From NCBI GenBank assembly GCA_030789695.1, contig CM061141.1, forward strand, positions 272,211,655-272,275,654: 64,000 nucleotides of DNA, read 5' to 3'. How positions within the stretch are numbered: position 1 is the stretch's first letter; each line of letters starts with the position of its first letter. Positions 1 through 10,185 of the stretch are shown piece by piece. A program made the position numbers and the translations under genes. The notes beneath the pieces are model-generated. The model did not search any database. It was given only the letters and a program-made list of their open reading frames with translations, and was not told where the DNA came from. This stretch comes from Scilla litardierei (taxonomy: Eukaryota; Streptophyta; Magnoliopsida; Asparagales; Asparagaceae).

Positions 1-405
1 ACCCGGTCGCTTCAACCGATCGCGCTCGAACTCAACCGATCGGTTGGTATTCCCCAAAAATTTCCCGAGGGTTCTCCCCAGCTCACCCGGTCTGACACCC
101 GGTCTCTTCATTCTTCAACCGATCGGTTCATTTGGGGACAGATTTCGGCTTTTATCTAATACATCCCAACCTATCGGGTGAGTTATCAACCGATCGGTTG
201 GGGCTTTGTTTCCTGCAAAAACCAACAGATTGTCTAAGTCCCTGAACGGATGTTCTCGCGGTTGATTTTATTTATAAAAGTAGATAAAATAAAGTAAAAA
301 ATAACACTAAAAAGTGGGGAAAAAGTTTAGAACATTGGTTGCCTCCCATGAAGCGCACTTGTTTAACGTCGTTGGCTCGACGCCCGCAAGAGATGTTCAC
401 GGTGG
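1..405 (-). other. T1 internal 3' non-coding region with tail block and palindrome array
   Basis: No gene is visible. Positions 336-382 hold the block that in Athila/Tat elements follows the polyprotein: on the minus strand, a purine-rich stretch reading GCGCTTCATGGGAGGCAACC after a GTCGAGCCAACGACG run. Positions 1-213 hold at least four copies of a palindromic AACCGATCGGTT-like motif, also present in the T1 LTR. Positions 265-330 are an A/T-rich tract with no signal. Confidence 0.7.
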
Positions 406-1560
406 TTAATACGGGTGATGCCCGAAGTTCAGCATCTCTTCTTCATCGGAGCTTAAGGCCTTTGGAGTAGTCAACGACTGGAGAAAGATTTGCTCGACCA
501 CTCTCTCCTTGTTCTTGGGATCCGGGGGCTTCTCTTTCGTATTGGCGCTTACCGCCATCTTCTTAAGGATTCGGACCTCGTCTTTGGTGAGGCCTATGGG
601 TTCTTTCCCCGTTTTTCTCGCAGGTGGAGCTTTGGGGAACCCGGGAGGGGTCGTTCTTGCTGCGTTCGCTCTCCCAGCAGCATCATTGTTCTTAGGGCCG
701 TATTGGTCTTCTGAATCCTCCAAGTCATCGGGGGGGTTTCTTAAGAGAATCTCCCAGGAGCTCTCCTCAACAGCTTTTTCTTCTTCCATCTCCAGCAAAT
801 TACACCGAGGGTCATCTGGGGGATCGGGGTACTTCATGGATAACCCCAGATCAAATTCAACTTTTTCTCCGCTGACGTTTAGAGAAAGTTTTCCATTCTT
901 TACATCAATCAGAACGCCAGCAGTGGCCATGAAAGGTCGTCCCAATATGATGGGGGTGTGTGCGTCTTCAGGCATGTCCATGACTACAAAGTCCACTGGC
1001 ACATGCACCCCTTTCACATTGACGGGGAGGTCATCAACAATCCCCACCGGATATTTGACCGACCGGTCAGCTAGTTGTAGGGTCATACCGGTGGGCTCCA
1101 AATCACCCATTCCTATCCTTTTATACATCGACAAGGGCATCAAACTTACACTCGCTCCGAGATCGACGAGTGCACGATGAATCTTTACTGCCCCGATCGT
1201 GCAAGGAATTGAGAAGCTCCTCGGGTCTTTAAGTTTCGGTGGATTTGCCCTCTGGATGAGAGCGCTACATTCCACCGTCAGCACTACTTTCTCCTTTCTA
1301 GACCCTCTAGTCACCAAATCTTTCAGGAATTTCGCATAGGAGGGGATTGTTTCGATTGCTTCTAGGAAGGGGATTTGCAAGCTCAGGTCCTTTACCATGG
1401 CGAAGAACTTGCCATATTTCTCTTCAATTTTGGCCTGAGCTAACCGTTGTGGAAATGGCACAACGGGTTTGAACATTTTCGGGCTCCCTTCCTCGTTCTT
1501 TTTCTTCTCTTCTTCAGAGACTCCCTCCGGGTCGTAGGATTTGATAACGAAGCACCGGTG
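406..1560 (-). pseudogene. T1 retropepsin-like aspartic protease domain of the gag-pro polyprotein
   Basis: This is the C-terminal half of the T1 polyprotein. The open stretch has 356 codons from a Met at 1476, but the same frame extends upstream to about 1540, so that Met is not the true start. The active-site motif is DLGASV (near residue 107), the form usual in Athila/Tat proteases, which process Gag. A flap region follows, then ILGRPFMATAGVLIDVKNG, the conserved second half of plant retropepsins. The last third is acidic and proline-rich and ends at a stop just before the tail block. Relative to gag the frame is shifted, with the shift between about 1500 and 1572. No RT follows. Domain call sure; activity unlikely. 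Confidence 0.85.
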
Positions 1561-3014
1561 TCGTTAGATTTTTAAATCGGTCGCTCGACGACCAATGGTG
1601 CTTCCGGACTATTAGGGGGCACTCTAGTAGGGATTTGTGTCCCGCTTCTCAGAACGATAGCAGACACATTTGCGTGCTCGTGTACGAGTGCCGACATTTG
1701 GGTTGCGACCCTCGGGTTCACCTCCGGTTGTGGCGGCAATTGGTTTTGTGATCTTGCAAGGTTCGCCACTTGTAACCCCAACTGGGTTACTTGGTCTGTG
1801 AGGGCCCGCTAACCCATTTCCAGCTTTTGATTGATCTTCTCCTGGTTGGTTATATATTTAGTCAAGAGAGACTCAACCGGAGAGACGGCCTTTTGTTGGC
1901 CATACTGCTGCTGCTGCTGATTCCTGGGGGCGTAAAATTGTTGCTGAGGCTGCTGCTGATATTGTTGCTGCTGAACCTGACTCTGCTGTGGCCTAGCCGG
2001 CTGATATGTTTGTTGCTGCGGCTGCTGAGGCGGTGAGGGCTGAAATGGTGGCCGGTAACCAAAATTAGGGTGGTACAGGTTGTTTGGAGAGTAGGCCGGG
2101 TTGGAATTGGTCCTTGGCGGATACGGCGCATTTCCCGTGGGGTTGTAAAATAGTGCGCTCGCCTGATCCAACGGTGGTGAGATGTCACCACCGTCGAATT
2201 CCCCAAAGAATTCAGATTCTACCGCTGAAATTTGCTGTGTACCGGCCCCACCGGCTCCTACCATTAGTGCGGAGATCTGGGTCGAAAGCAGGTCGAACTT
2301 GCTTGAAAGTTTGTCGACGTCCTCGACTCTGTGTATACCCCCAGACCTGGGTGTGGCCCTCTCGTCACACCACCGCTCATTGTTGGATGCCATATTTTCT
2401 AAAATATGTCTGGCATCTTCCTCGCTCCTAGACATGAAGGAACCCCCAGCCGCGGCGTCCATAGAAGATTTCAGGTCATCCCTCAACCCATTGTAGAACA
2501 AATTAATAATCTGCCACTTCGGAAGCTCGTGGTGGGGGCATCTTCTTTGCATCTCCTTGTATCTCGTCCAAGCTTCATGCAAGGACTCGTGGCTGGCCTG
2601 GGAGAAGGAGGAGATCTCACTCCTCAACTTCATGGTCTTCCCCGGAGGAAAGAACTTTGTTAGAAAAGCGTTGGAGAGCTTCTCCCAGGTATTGAAGGTG
2701 TTGGGGTCCTTCCCCCTAAGCCATTGCTTGGCTTTGTCTCGCAACGAGAAGGGGAACAGCTTCAGACAGATCGCCACAGTCGTGACACCATTAATCCGGA
2801 AGGTGTCACATTTCTCCAAGAAGGAGTCTAGATGCTCGATCGGGCTCTCCATGGGTGCACCCGCAAACTGATCCTGCTGGATCCATGTCACCAAAGACGG
2901 CTTCAGCTCAAAGCTTTGGGCCGTGATAGCTGGAGGACGGATGGCGGAAGTGGACTTGATAGATGGCATCGAGTACTCCAACAGAGACTTTTGAGGCTGG
3001 GTGGTCTCCTCCAT
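1561..3014 (-). pseudogene. T1 gag (capsid-like, retrotransposon Gag family) with in-frame stop
   Basis: The main open part is 401 codons from ATG at 3014 to a TAG at 1809-1811. The same frame continues after the stop to 1572, so the stop looks like a nonsense mutation. Residues about 55-190 form the classic Athila/Tat Gag domain: KLFPFSLRDKAKQWL, then a Trp/Leu-rich helix, FFPPGKTMKLRSEI, and RCPHHELPKWQIINLFYNGL. Gag would form the particle that packages element RNA. The C-terminal third is very rich in Gln and Pro (about 1862-2110) and could be disordered. No zinc knuckle is visible. The start lies about 280 bases downstream of the primer binding site. Confidence 0.88.
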
Positions 3015-3294
3015 GGATTCGGGATCCTCTCTTCTTCACTTCTCGGCGGCCAAACGCCTAAGGGTGGCGTTTATCTCTGGATCGACGGGAATCAAGTCGT
3101 CGAGACTTCTTGAACTCCTGCGCATGAAAAACAACAAACACCCGTGAAGCGACGAGTGGGAGAGAAACAGATAAAATAAGAAATAAAAATAAGAAAAATA
3201 AAAAGGAAAAAGGAGAATGCGAAAATTATCGCGAGGTAGGGATGAGAGCTAGATACTAGGGCTCAAGAGATCCTGAAATAACAAGCACGATGCC
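3015..3294 (-). other. T1 leader between primer binding site and gag
   Basis: Untranslated leader of T1. A purine-rich A/G tract lies at 3165-3220. No ORF or other signal seen. Confidence 0.5.
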
Positions 3295-3312
3295 TCCCCG
3301 GCAACGGCGCCA
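3295..3312 (-). promoter_or_regulatory. T1 primer binding site (tRNA-Asp)
   Basis: The minus strand reads TGGCGCCGTTGCCGGGGA, an 18-base match to the complement of the 3' end of plant tRNA-Asp, the primer used by Athila-type elements. It sits six bases inside the LTR end, the spacing also seen in T2. It fixes the T1 LTR border at 3319. Confidence 0.93.
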
Positions 3313-4260
3313 TAAACTTGACCGGTGCCCGCCGCGCACGCGCGTGGTCGCGTGGCAGGCAAGGGGTTTAAAATATTTGTAACCGCAAGCGCACGGTGTT
3401 GTAGTATGGCTTGGGGGTCGAACACAGGGAGGCTAGGATGTGCTTGTGTCAAGGAGGACCAAAATCACCCCGTGGGCGAGCTAGCCCGAATCGGTAGATG
3501 GTTGTCACGATATAGGAATTCAAGGTATGAACAATAAGAAAATAAACCCGGGACCTTGGTTTCCACTCCAACGAGCGACTCTCCCTGGTACGACCTACGG
3601 GTAGGATAGCGATCGGAATTAGGGTCTGATGGTGACACGTTGCCTCTGAAATTGGTACTGGCATCCCATGGGCCCGATATTCCGGTCGGTGCCCAGGATG
3701 ATACACCGGACTTCTCGGATTCGATCAGTGGGCACTCCTGTGTCCATTAACACTGATCGATTCCAGGAGCACTAAGCTCGCAACGATAACTCTCAACGTC
3801 TCATCCTGCCGCTCCCGCGTGCTAGGATTCGGCGTCTACGCTAAGGGCGTGAGCTATGGCTAGGGAGTCAACCGCCAAGTTTATTCCCCCTTGGCCCGAC
3901 GGTCAAAGGCGGTCTTTTTCCCGCCGATGACAATGAAACACCCCGCGTAACTGTTAGAATCCTAATCCCTATCGATTTCCTAACCCTATTGATGCATCGG
4001 GAAGAGCCCCCGAAGGGGTTTCCACCAAAATCCCAGATTTGGGAACTACTCACAAAAATTCATTAAAAAGCGATCTAAATGAAAATGAACCGTTGGAATC
4101 ATAATCAGACGATAGGAATGCGGAAGTAATAGAGTAATTAAGACAATACTAAAGTTTGAGAAAGATCCTACAACTTACAAAAGAAAAGAAATTACAGCCG
4201 TCACAATAGGAGGAAACAGTAAAAACTAGCAGCTCCCCCGTTTCTGGAACCCAAGGGGTT

Positions 4261-4270
4261 CTATTTATAG
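4261..4270 (-). promoter_or_regulatory. T1 LTR TATA box
   Basis: The minus strand reads CTATAAATAG, a good plant TATA box about 630 bases from the LTR start. Transcription would begin some 30 bases further (about 4230) and run toward gag. Confidence 0.7.
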
Positions 4271-4280
4271 ACTCTCGTAT

Positions 4281-4650
4281 CACCCGATCGGTTAATAAGT
4301 CAACCGATCGGGTGATCCGTTACAGATAATGAACAGAAAACGGCGAGCTTTCACCCGGTCATATGAACCGGTCGGGTGAGTTCTTAGAGTGACCGGTTGG
4401 ATCTTGGCGCCATCGGGTGAAGTGATCGGTTGGGAGCCTGTGTCTTCAGCTCCTCAGCATCAGCTACAGATGAACCGATCAGGTGAGAGTCACCCGATCG
4501 GTTGGAATTTGGATTGAAAAGACAGAGAACAGGCCCCCGCTGAACCGACCTGTGAACCGGTCGGGTGACTTTCACTTGAGCTCCGGCTGAGACCAGGTGG
4601 TGCACGCGTGCATCACCTGATCGGTTGGAGATGGCCAACCGACCGGGTGA
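4281..4650 (-). repeat. T1 U3 array of CCGATCGG-type palindromes
   Basis: About a dozen imperfect half-sites of the kind CACCCGATCGGTTG alternate with variable spacers, ending about 11 bases upstream of the TATA box. Some contain ACCGAC. The same motif recurs at 1-213. Upstream promoter position is seen; a binding function is inferred. Confidence 0.7.
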
Positions 4651-4895
4651 GGGGCTGAAAGATGTATTCTTTGACGTTTGACCCCCTGGATCACGTGTGA
4701 CTCCTCCCGTTGCCCCGGGGACTTGAGATATCGTCGTTAAATGTCCCCTACGCGGCCAATCTCCTGCAATCATGGAGAAACGAAGAAAAGTGAAAGAAAA
4801 CGAGAAAATACGAGAAAACGAATAAAAGACGGCGGAAAACACGGAGAAACACAAAAGAAAACGTGCGTGAATATATAAAATATAAACGCACGTCA

Positions 4896-5888
4896 AGTGG
4901 CTAAGGAAACGGTCTCCAAGATCTCAAAAATAATAAATAAGAAAGCTTTTGAAGATCTCGAGAGGATTGATTTAATCTAAATAAAGTAGAGATAAAAGTA
5001 CTAGGAGATTAAATTAAATAGGCCAAGAAAAACTTTGCTTAAAAGCTTTTGAAATAATCTTGAATTTGGCCAAAGAAAACTTTTAAGAACTAAAGAGGGC
5101 ACTAGAGAACATAAATTTTTTCACAAAAGATTAATAATAAATTCATGATAAATACTCTCATCAACCCTCTTTATATAACCCTCAAAACTGGCTCAAACAG
5201 ATATACGAAAATGCTCTTCAACGGCTAAAAATCGCTAAGTCAAAATATGACCATTGTAAGCTACCAGCCGGGCACTGATAAGGCACTGGTTCACCATAGT
5301 TCATCTACTAGTCGATTAGTGGGCTATTGGTCAACCAATGGGACTACTATGGTCAACCACTGCAGTGAGCCATCAATTCCTGAGTATATTGGTCAACTGA
5401 TGTACTAATGTACTAAAACTGGTCGACTAATTTCCAGATATTCTGATATGACTAAAAAATCTTAGGAAATATCTATTGGAATAATTTTAAAACTTTTATA
5501 AAATATTTTTTATATTTCTATGTGAATGAAGCTTCAATATAAGGCTTTACATTGAATCCAAAGACACAAATAAAATATATCAAAATTACCCAACCTCTAG
5601 TAGCCTTGATGTATACTTGAATACCAACTCCATGTATTTAATTCCTATTGAGCCTTGGGTTTCATTGATTGAGCTTCATCACTGGAACTTGGGCTCCATG
5701 CTTCTGCATAAGCTTAGATCTTCATTTGGTCCGCTCCACAAGTTCTTGATCCAAATATTCATCTTTGCATTGAACTCATTGATCATGTACATATACATTG
5801 GTACCTGCACTTATAGATTTTATCAGTATACAACAGAATTATTTGTACATAATCAAAATACTTCTAGGGATAATTCAATATCCTAACA
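4896..5888 (-). repeat. S0: truncated Sirevirus-type copia LTR
   Basis: On the minus strand it starts TGTTAGGATATTG at 5888 and aligns by eye with the S3 LTR start, including the GATTATGTACAAATAATT-like segment. It has tandem GTCGACTAG/GGTTGACC-type motifs (5271-5440) followed by a TATATAAA box (5170-5177), the normal Sirevirus U3 order. It is cut at 4895/4896 by T1, so the U5 end is missing. No primer site or polypurine tract adjoins it, so whether it was a 5', 3' or solo LTR is open. Confidence 0.7.
5170..5177 (-). promoter_or_regulatory. S0 LTR TATA box
   Basis: TATATAAA on the minus strand, just downstream of the motif array, followed by AGAGGGTT as in S1. Confidence 0.55.
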
Positions 5889-6240
5889 CCATCTACAAGC
5901 AAAACCCCAAATATTAAAAATATGGACCATTCTAAGAAAGATAATTTCATTAAAATTTTGATACCTAAAAGAGAAACGATTAAATTGAAATATAATTATA
6001 TTAATAATTTAATGGAAAGTGTTCACTATAATAAAAATTATAAATATGTTAACGATAGAAAATTTGAACACAAATGGGTTTGGTTCTTGATTGAGTAAGA
6101 AAAGCTTTTGGAACCAATAAGATACCCCAAACTCAATGTCTAACTAAAGTGTCATCTTATATAAAAGATAACAAAATATTTAATAATCTATTTTGATAAG
6201 CTCTAGTTTTTATCATACATGTTTCATTATGGTATCATTT
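5889..6240 (+). pseudogene. S1 possible gag tail remnant
   Basis: A/T-rich decayed sequence. One frame near 6055-6110 reads a Trp-containing stretch (HKWVWF...) that resembles the Trp-Ile-Pro-Lys end of Sirevirus Gag, seen more clearly in S2. No open frame above 60 codons. Confidence 0.3.
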
Positions 6241-6254
6241 CTAGTATATGCATG

Positions 6255-6650
6255 TATTGACGGGGAGATTGCCCAATATTTTTGTTATGCATATTTTCAG
6301 GGGGAGCATACTTAAATGTTTGTGATATCATTTTTAGATTCATAACACTTGGCATCTTTATGCACTCACTATATGGGGCGAGATAGTTTGTATATGCTAA
6401 GGGGGAGATATTATCAATTAAGGGGGAGAAAGAGTTTTGAATATTTAGTCATTATTTGTAAAACCTTATCCTCTTTGATAATGTCAAGGGGAGAAAATGG
6501 ATATAGATTATATCATGTGAGAAGTCAATGATTATATACTAAAGGGGGTGAGAAAATGATTGATTCACATGCACACACTCATATTGCATTAAATTTAATG
6601 ATTTCTATATTTGTATGCTATATGTTTGTTATCATCAAAAAGGAAGAGAA
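6255..6650 (+). promoter_or_regulatory. S1 multiple polypurine tracts
   Basis: G-rich tracts of the form AGGGGGAG lie near 6259, 6299, 6400, 6421, 6486 and 6543, with a final AAAAAGGAAGAG at 6637-6648 next to the LTR. Multiple polypurine tracts before the 3' LTR are a recognised Sirevirus trait. They prime plus-strand DNA synthesis. Confidence 0.75.
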
Positions 6651-7019
6651 TACTAAATTTTAAGTTAGCCCATGTAAGTTTTGATGATGAGTAAACATAT
6701 TAGGTACTAATGGTTTCATGAGTGTAGGTATGTGCAAATATACTAAGATGATGAGCAAAAAGGAAAATCAAGGATATGTGATGTCAACAAAGAAAATGGA
6801 ATCCAAATAAACCAAGGCAAGAGGATGAGCTTCATGATGACATCAAAAGAGTATCAAGACAATGTAATTATTCAATTTTTGATGTATTTTAATTTTTTCT
6901 CTTGGTAGATTGTTAAAGTCTTTATTGAAGCTCACACACCCTTAGGAACACTTTATAAATGTTTTAAATATTTTTAAAATTATCCGTAAGTATTAAATAT
7001 GTCAAAACCCTATTTATTG

Positions 7020-7280
7020 ATTGACTAGTCGATTGGAACAGGTAGATCGTCGACTGAGAGAGTTTAGAGCCAAGGCTGTCCATGTTTCAGAAACTAGTTG
7101 ATCAATGTTCATAAACTAGTCGACTAGTATCAATGCTATGGTCGACTAGACAATGAATTATAGTCGACCAATTTTTACAGAGAGCTCAAACTACTTCCAT
7201 GCTGGACTAACTAGTTGATCAATGTTGATGAACTATATTTGAGCCATATTTATAGACTAGTACATGAACTATAGTCGATT
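7020..7280 (+). repeat. S1 U3 array of GTCGACTAG-type motifs
   Basis: At least seven copies of GACTAGTCGA, GTCGACTAG or decayed forms (for example TAGTTGATC) with 15-40 base spacers, ending about 100 bases before the TATA box. The positional logic is the same as in S0, S2, S3 and T1, although the motif differs. Confidence 0.6.
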
Positions 7281-7376
7281 AATACTAGCCATTAAGCTCT
7301 AATGAGAGGAATTTTACTAGATGCTTTGATCATTGAAAAGGTTTTCTGGTAATCTGTTTTGACCATATTTAAGCCA

Positions 7377-7385
7377 TATTTATAG
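7377..7385 (+). promoter_or_regulatory. S1 LTR TATA-like box
   Basis: TATTTATAG followed by AGGGTTG, matching in place the S0 box. Consensus quality is moderate. Confidence 0.45.
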
Positions 7386-8009
7386 AGGGTTGTCCATTAT
7401 TTATTTCTAAGCTTTAATGATCAATTTTCTTGAGTAATTTTTTTCAGGTGAAAAATATTTTAAGTAAAAACCTTCTTCCTTGGACATTATTTTTAAGTTT
7501 CTCAAATATTTATTGGCCATGTTTTGATTTTAAAGTGTTTTCATTTTCAACATCAATTGAAGATCAACCACTATAACCACAACACTTCAATGCAAGAGCT
7601 TCAACTCAAAGTCTATAGGTAAAAGGCTTTGTAAGTATTTCTCATCTTTAGGTGAGATTGTGAAGAGGTGATTTTTCCTTCACCGACTTAAAGTGTAAGT
7701 GACATGTTGTAATCTTTGTTCGATTTGAAACATGTTTGTTGGAATGTCCTTGAGAGGATGTGTGGCTAGACGTAAGGCAAAGTGTCTCCAAACCAGGGTA
7801 AATTACTTGTATTTGTGTTTGTCTCTCTTTGTGCCTATTATTTATTACTTGCAACGTAATACTCATAATCTAGCAAGTTATTTTTGATTAAGTATTAATT
7901 AGGTAAGTCTAATTAATAACTTAGTTATAATTCTAGATGATTTTTAATTTAAATAAACACTATTCATCCATTTCTAGTGTTTTTACTTGCAATCTCAGAG
8001 GATCCAACA

Positions 8010-8714
8010 CTATGAACTTCCTCTCTTCTGGCAAGTCGCATGACCCACATACATTGTTTCTCTCAGTTGAGTCATGCCCCCTTTTCTGGGACGCAATCCA
8101 TTGATCAGATTCAGATGATTTTATTGAATCCGTATAATTCAAGGGATCGACTTGCTCATCCATATTAATATATATGTAGAAATAAGATGGTTCATATGAA
8201 TATAAATAATAATCATACATCCATACAAATATTGTTCTAGGTGTTTTGTTGCCACTAAGGTTTGTAGGTTGGACAACTTCTGTTGGTTGATTTTTTATTG
8301 GCATTTTCTCATTTACAGGCTCATCTTTTATAATTAGTTGATTCATTTCATACATTATGTCCAAGTCATCATTGGAAACATCATCTAAGTCTAGCAAATA
8401 TGTCATATTTTTTTGGACATGTTCCCTTTCATCTAGATTTTCCGGAAACGTATCATCTCTTCTTTCAATTACTCATTTTCTTCATGGAAGAATTTGTATC
8501 TTTTAAACTTTTCAGAGTATCCTATAAATCTACACTTTACGATTTTAAGTTCCAACTTATCTCTAACCTGATATGGAGTAAGAACAAATACCACACAACC
8601 ACATTTCCTCAAATTACTCAAATTGGATTTGCATCCATTTCATATCTCATATAGTGTTGAATCGACTGATTTTGTGGGAATTCTATTCAGAACATAATTA
8701 GCAGTCAGTATAAC
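8010..8714 (-). pseudogene. Copia pol fragment (integrase C-terminus to start of reverse transcriptase)
   Basis: Read on the minus strand from 8714: a stretch like ANYVLNRIPTKSVDSTLYEIW (about 8610-8690), which is the conserved end of the copia integrase core, then a GY-type motif, then an acidic linker, then DPLNYTDSIKSSESDQWIAS (near 8100-8160), the start of the copia RT region. Several frameshifts and stops break it. It is bounded by the S1 LTR end (8009) and the T2 LTR start (8715), so its own element is not otherwise visible. Confidence 0.75.
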
Positions 8715-10035
8715 TGATTCAAAAAAATATTACATATTTGTCCCCTCATTTATTATCATTTTGTGCATATATGATGATTATTTGGTCCCTAATACGGGTG
8801 TTTTAGAAACATTATTTACTATTAGGGCACAATATTTATTTGTACATAAAATGCTACTTTTATTACTTGTTTTTGCCTTCTCATTTTTTAGGCGAAGATG
8901 GCGATCTCCTGATTTCAATGGATATTTTAGCAGATATTCTTCTATGCATTTTAGAGGTAAACAAGATTTTCTGAAAATAAAAAAGGGCATTTATGACATC
9001 ATGATGATGTTAACAATGTGCAGAAACGTAGGAATCCAATTTGAAGTGGATTTTGCGAGGATTTTGACCTGTTTTGACTCCTAAACCCAATAGGAGTACT
9101 ACGCCTATATGTACACGGTTTTGGGGACTTTTGGGGTATCAAACCACGTCCAAAAATTCACAAAAATACTCAAAATTTTCGTCTTTCAGAGGGGGACGTT
9201 AGGGAGAGGTTGCAGTAACATCAAAATTTGGCAGTAACCCTTGAAGGGGATTTTAGGGTCAATTGAAGGCTTTGGTGATAAAAATCTCAACTTTCTTATT
9301 GTATTGGATAAGGTTCTTGTATTAGACATTAAAGAGGATGTTTTTATTAATGAAGATTGAATCTTCTATCTCAATGCTTGGCTAAATTTCTTATATGTTG
9401 GTTGTGATATATTTAGGGTTATGTAATTGTTGTTATTAATGTCTTTTCGCACTGTTTTCACTTCATATTAAGTGTTTTATCAGTTTTTACAAATACTATT
9501 TGAGTATGATCATTATTGACATGCTTAAATTAAATATAACCTCTGTGGGCTTATTTGTGATATGATCTTTGTGGACATATCGTGACCCTTGCGGGCACCC
9601 ATACTTAAAATTCTTCAAGAAATTGATGATTCACTTGATTACATATGGCATTATCTTATGATCTTAATTGTTATATTTTCCGACGTTCTTATGCCTTTAC
9701 TGGATAAAATGTTGAGTTATAAAAATATGTTAATATTCATTAATTGCAAATAACCTAACGAAATCATAACCGACAGATACTCTTCATATTGATACCCTAT
9801 CATTGACTTCTTCGTAGTTTTTTAGGATAGTTTTTTTAGAACTTAAAACTTTTGACACCATTATTTGATCTTCGAAAGGTGGTAGCTTTTATTGGATTAG
9901 TAATCTTTATAAATTAAAATTTGTGGTATTACAGGTCATTTTTTCTTTGGATTCGACCCAGTACTCATCATGACCTTATTACTTGTTCGATCTCCTATAC
10001 TTGGGAGTATCGCTCACATCTTTTGAGACGAGTCA
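8715..10035 (+). repeat. T2 5' LTR (1321 bp)
   Basis: Starts TGATTCA and ends GAGTCA, six bases before the primer site. The first 330 bases align well with 44907-45239, including the shared GAAAATAAAAAAGGGCATTT segment. No gene inside. Confidence 0.8.
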
Positions 10036-10041
10036 AGTTTT

Positions 10042-10059
10042 TGGCGTCGTTGCCAGAGA
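10042..10059 (+). promoter_or_regulatory. T2 primer binding site (tRNA-Asp, decayed)
   Basis: TGGCGTCGTTGCCAGAGA differs from the T1 site at three positions, all transitions of the C-to-T or G-to-A kind, as expected from loss of methylated cytosines. Confidence 0.75.
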
Positions 10060-10185
10060 CAACAGTACTTGCGATCTACAATTGTAGTTTGTATGGAGGA
10101 ATATTCGGTGAAATCATTCCCCTTATAGTTTAGGACTTTTTAATTTTGTTTTTGTTCTCTTTAAAAAATAAAAAACAAAAAAAAT

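Larger units (their letters stand above)
1..4895 (-). mobile_element. T1: Athila-like Ty3/gypsy element with gag and protease only (left part off window)
   Basis: Read on the minus strand the order is LTR (4895-3319), Asp-tRNA primer binding site, gag, aspartic protease, a short conserved tail block, then non-coding sequence running off the window. No reverse transcriptase, RNase H or integrase lies between the protease and the tail block, where autonomous Athila/Tat elements carry them. This matches the TR-GAG class of non-autonomous gypsy elements. The coding region has an in-frame stop and a frameshift. The 3' LTR is not in the window, so the target-site duplication cannot be tested; the base run beyond the 5' LTR is agtgg (4896-4900). 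Confidence 0.85.
3319..4895 (-). repeat. T1 5' LTR (1577 bp)
   Basis: On the minus strand the LTR starts TGACGTG at 4895 and ends CCGGTCA at 3319, giving TGAC...GTCA inverted termini. It holds a TATA box (4261-4270) and, upstream of it, an array of CCGATCGG-type palindromes (4281-4650). Open frames inside it are chance frames. Only one LTR is in the window. Confidence 0.85.
5889..8009 (+). mobile_element. S1: 3' part of a Sirevirus-type copia element
   Basis: What remains is a short stretch that may be the gag tail (5889-6200), a region with about seven polypurine tracts (6255-6650) and a 3' LTR (6651-8009). No pol sequence lies between the possible gag tail and the tracts. Its 5' part is replaced by S0 and T1. 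The bases after the LTR are ctatg (8010-8014), a half target-site duplication that cannot be paired. Confidence 0.7.
6651..8009 (+). repeat. S1 3' LTR (about 1359 bp)
   Basis: Starts TACTAAATTT after the last polypurine tract (the terminal TG has become TA) and ends GGATCCAACA, the same end as the S2 LTRs. GTCGACTAG-type motifs (7020-7280) are followed by TATTTATAG (7377-7385). No gene inside. Confidence 0.75.

Noticed and set aside
509..1180. Plus-strand open frame of 223 codons
   Set aside because: Antisense to the T1 protease, Ser-rich without motifs; a shadow of the real coding strand.
3295..3312. tRNA-Asp gene fragment
   Set aside because: Only the 18-base 3' complement is present, next to an LTR end; it is a primer binding site.
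4384..4896. Minus-strand 170-codon open frame in the T1 LTR
   Set aside because: Covers the LTR start and palindrome array; no domain and no start context.
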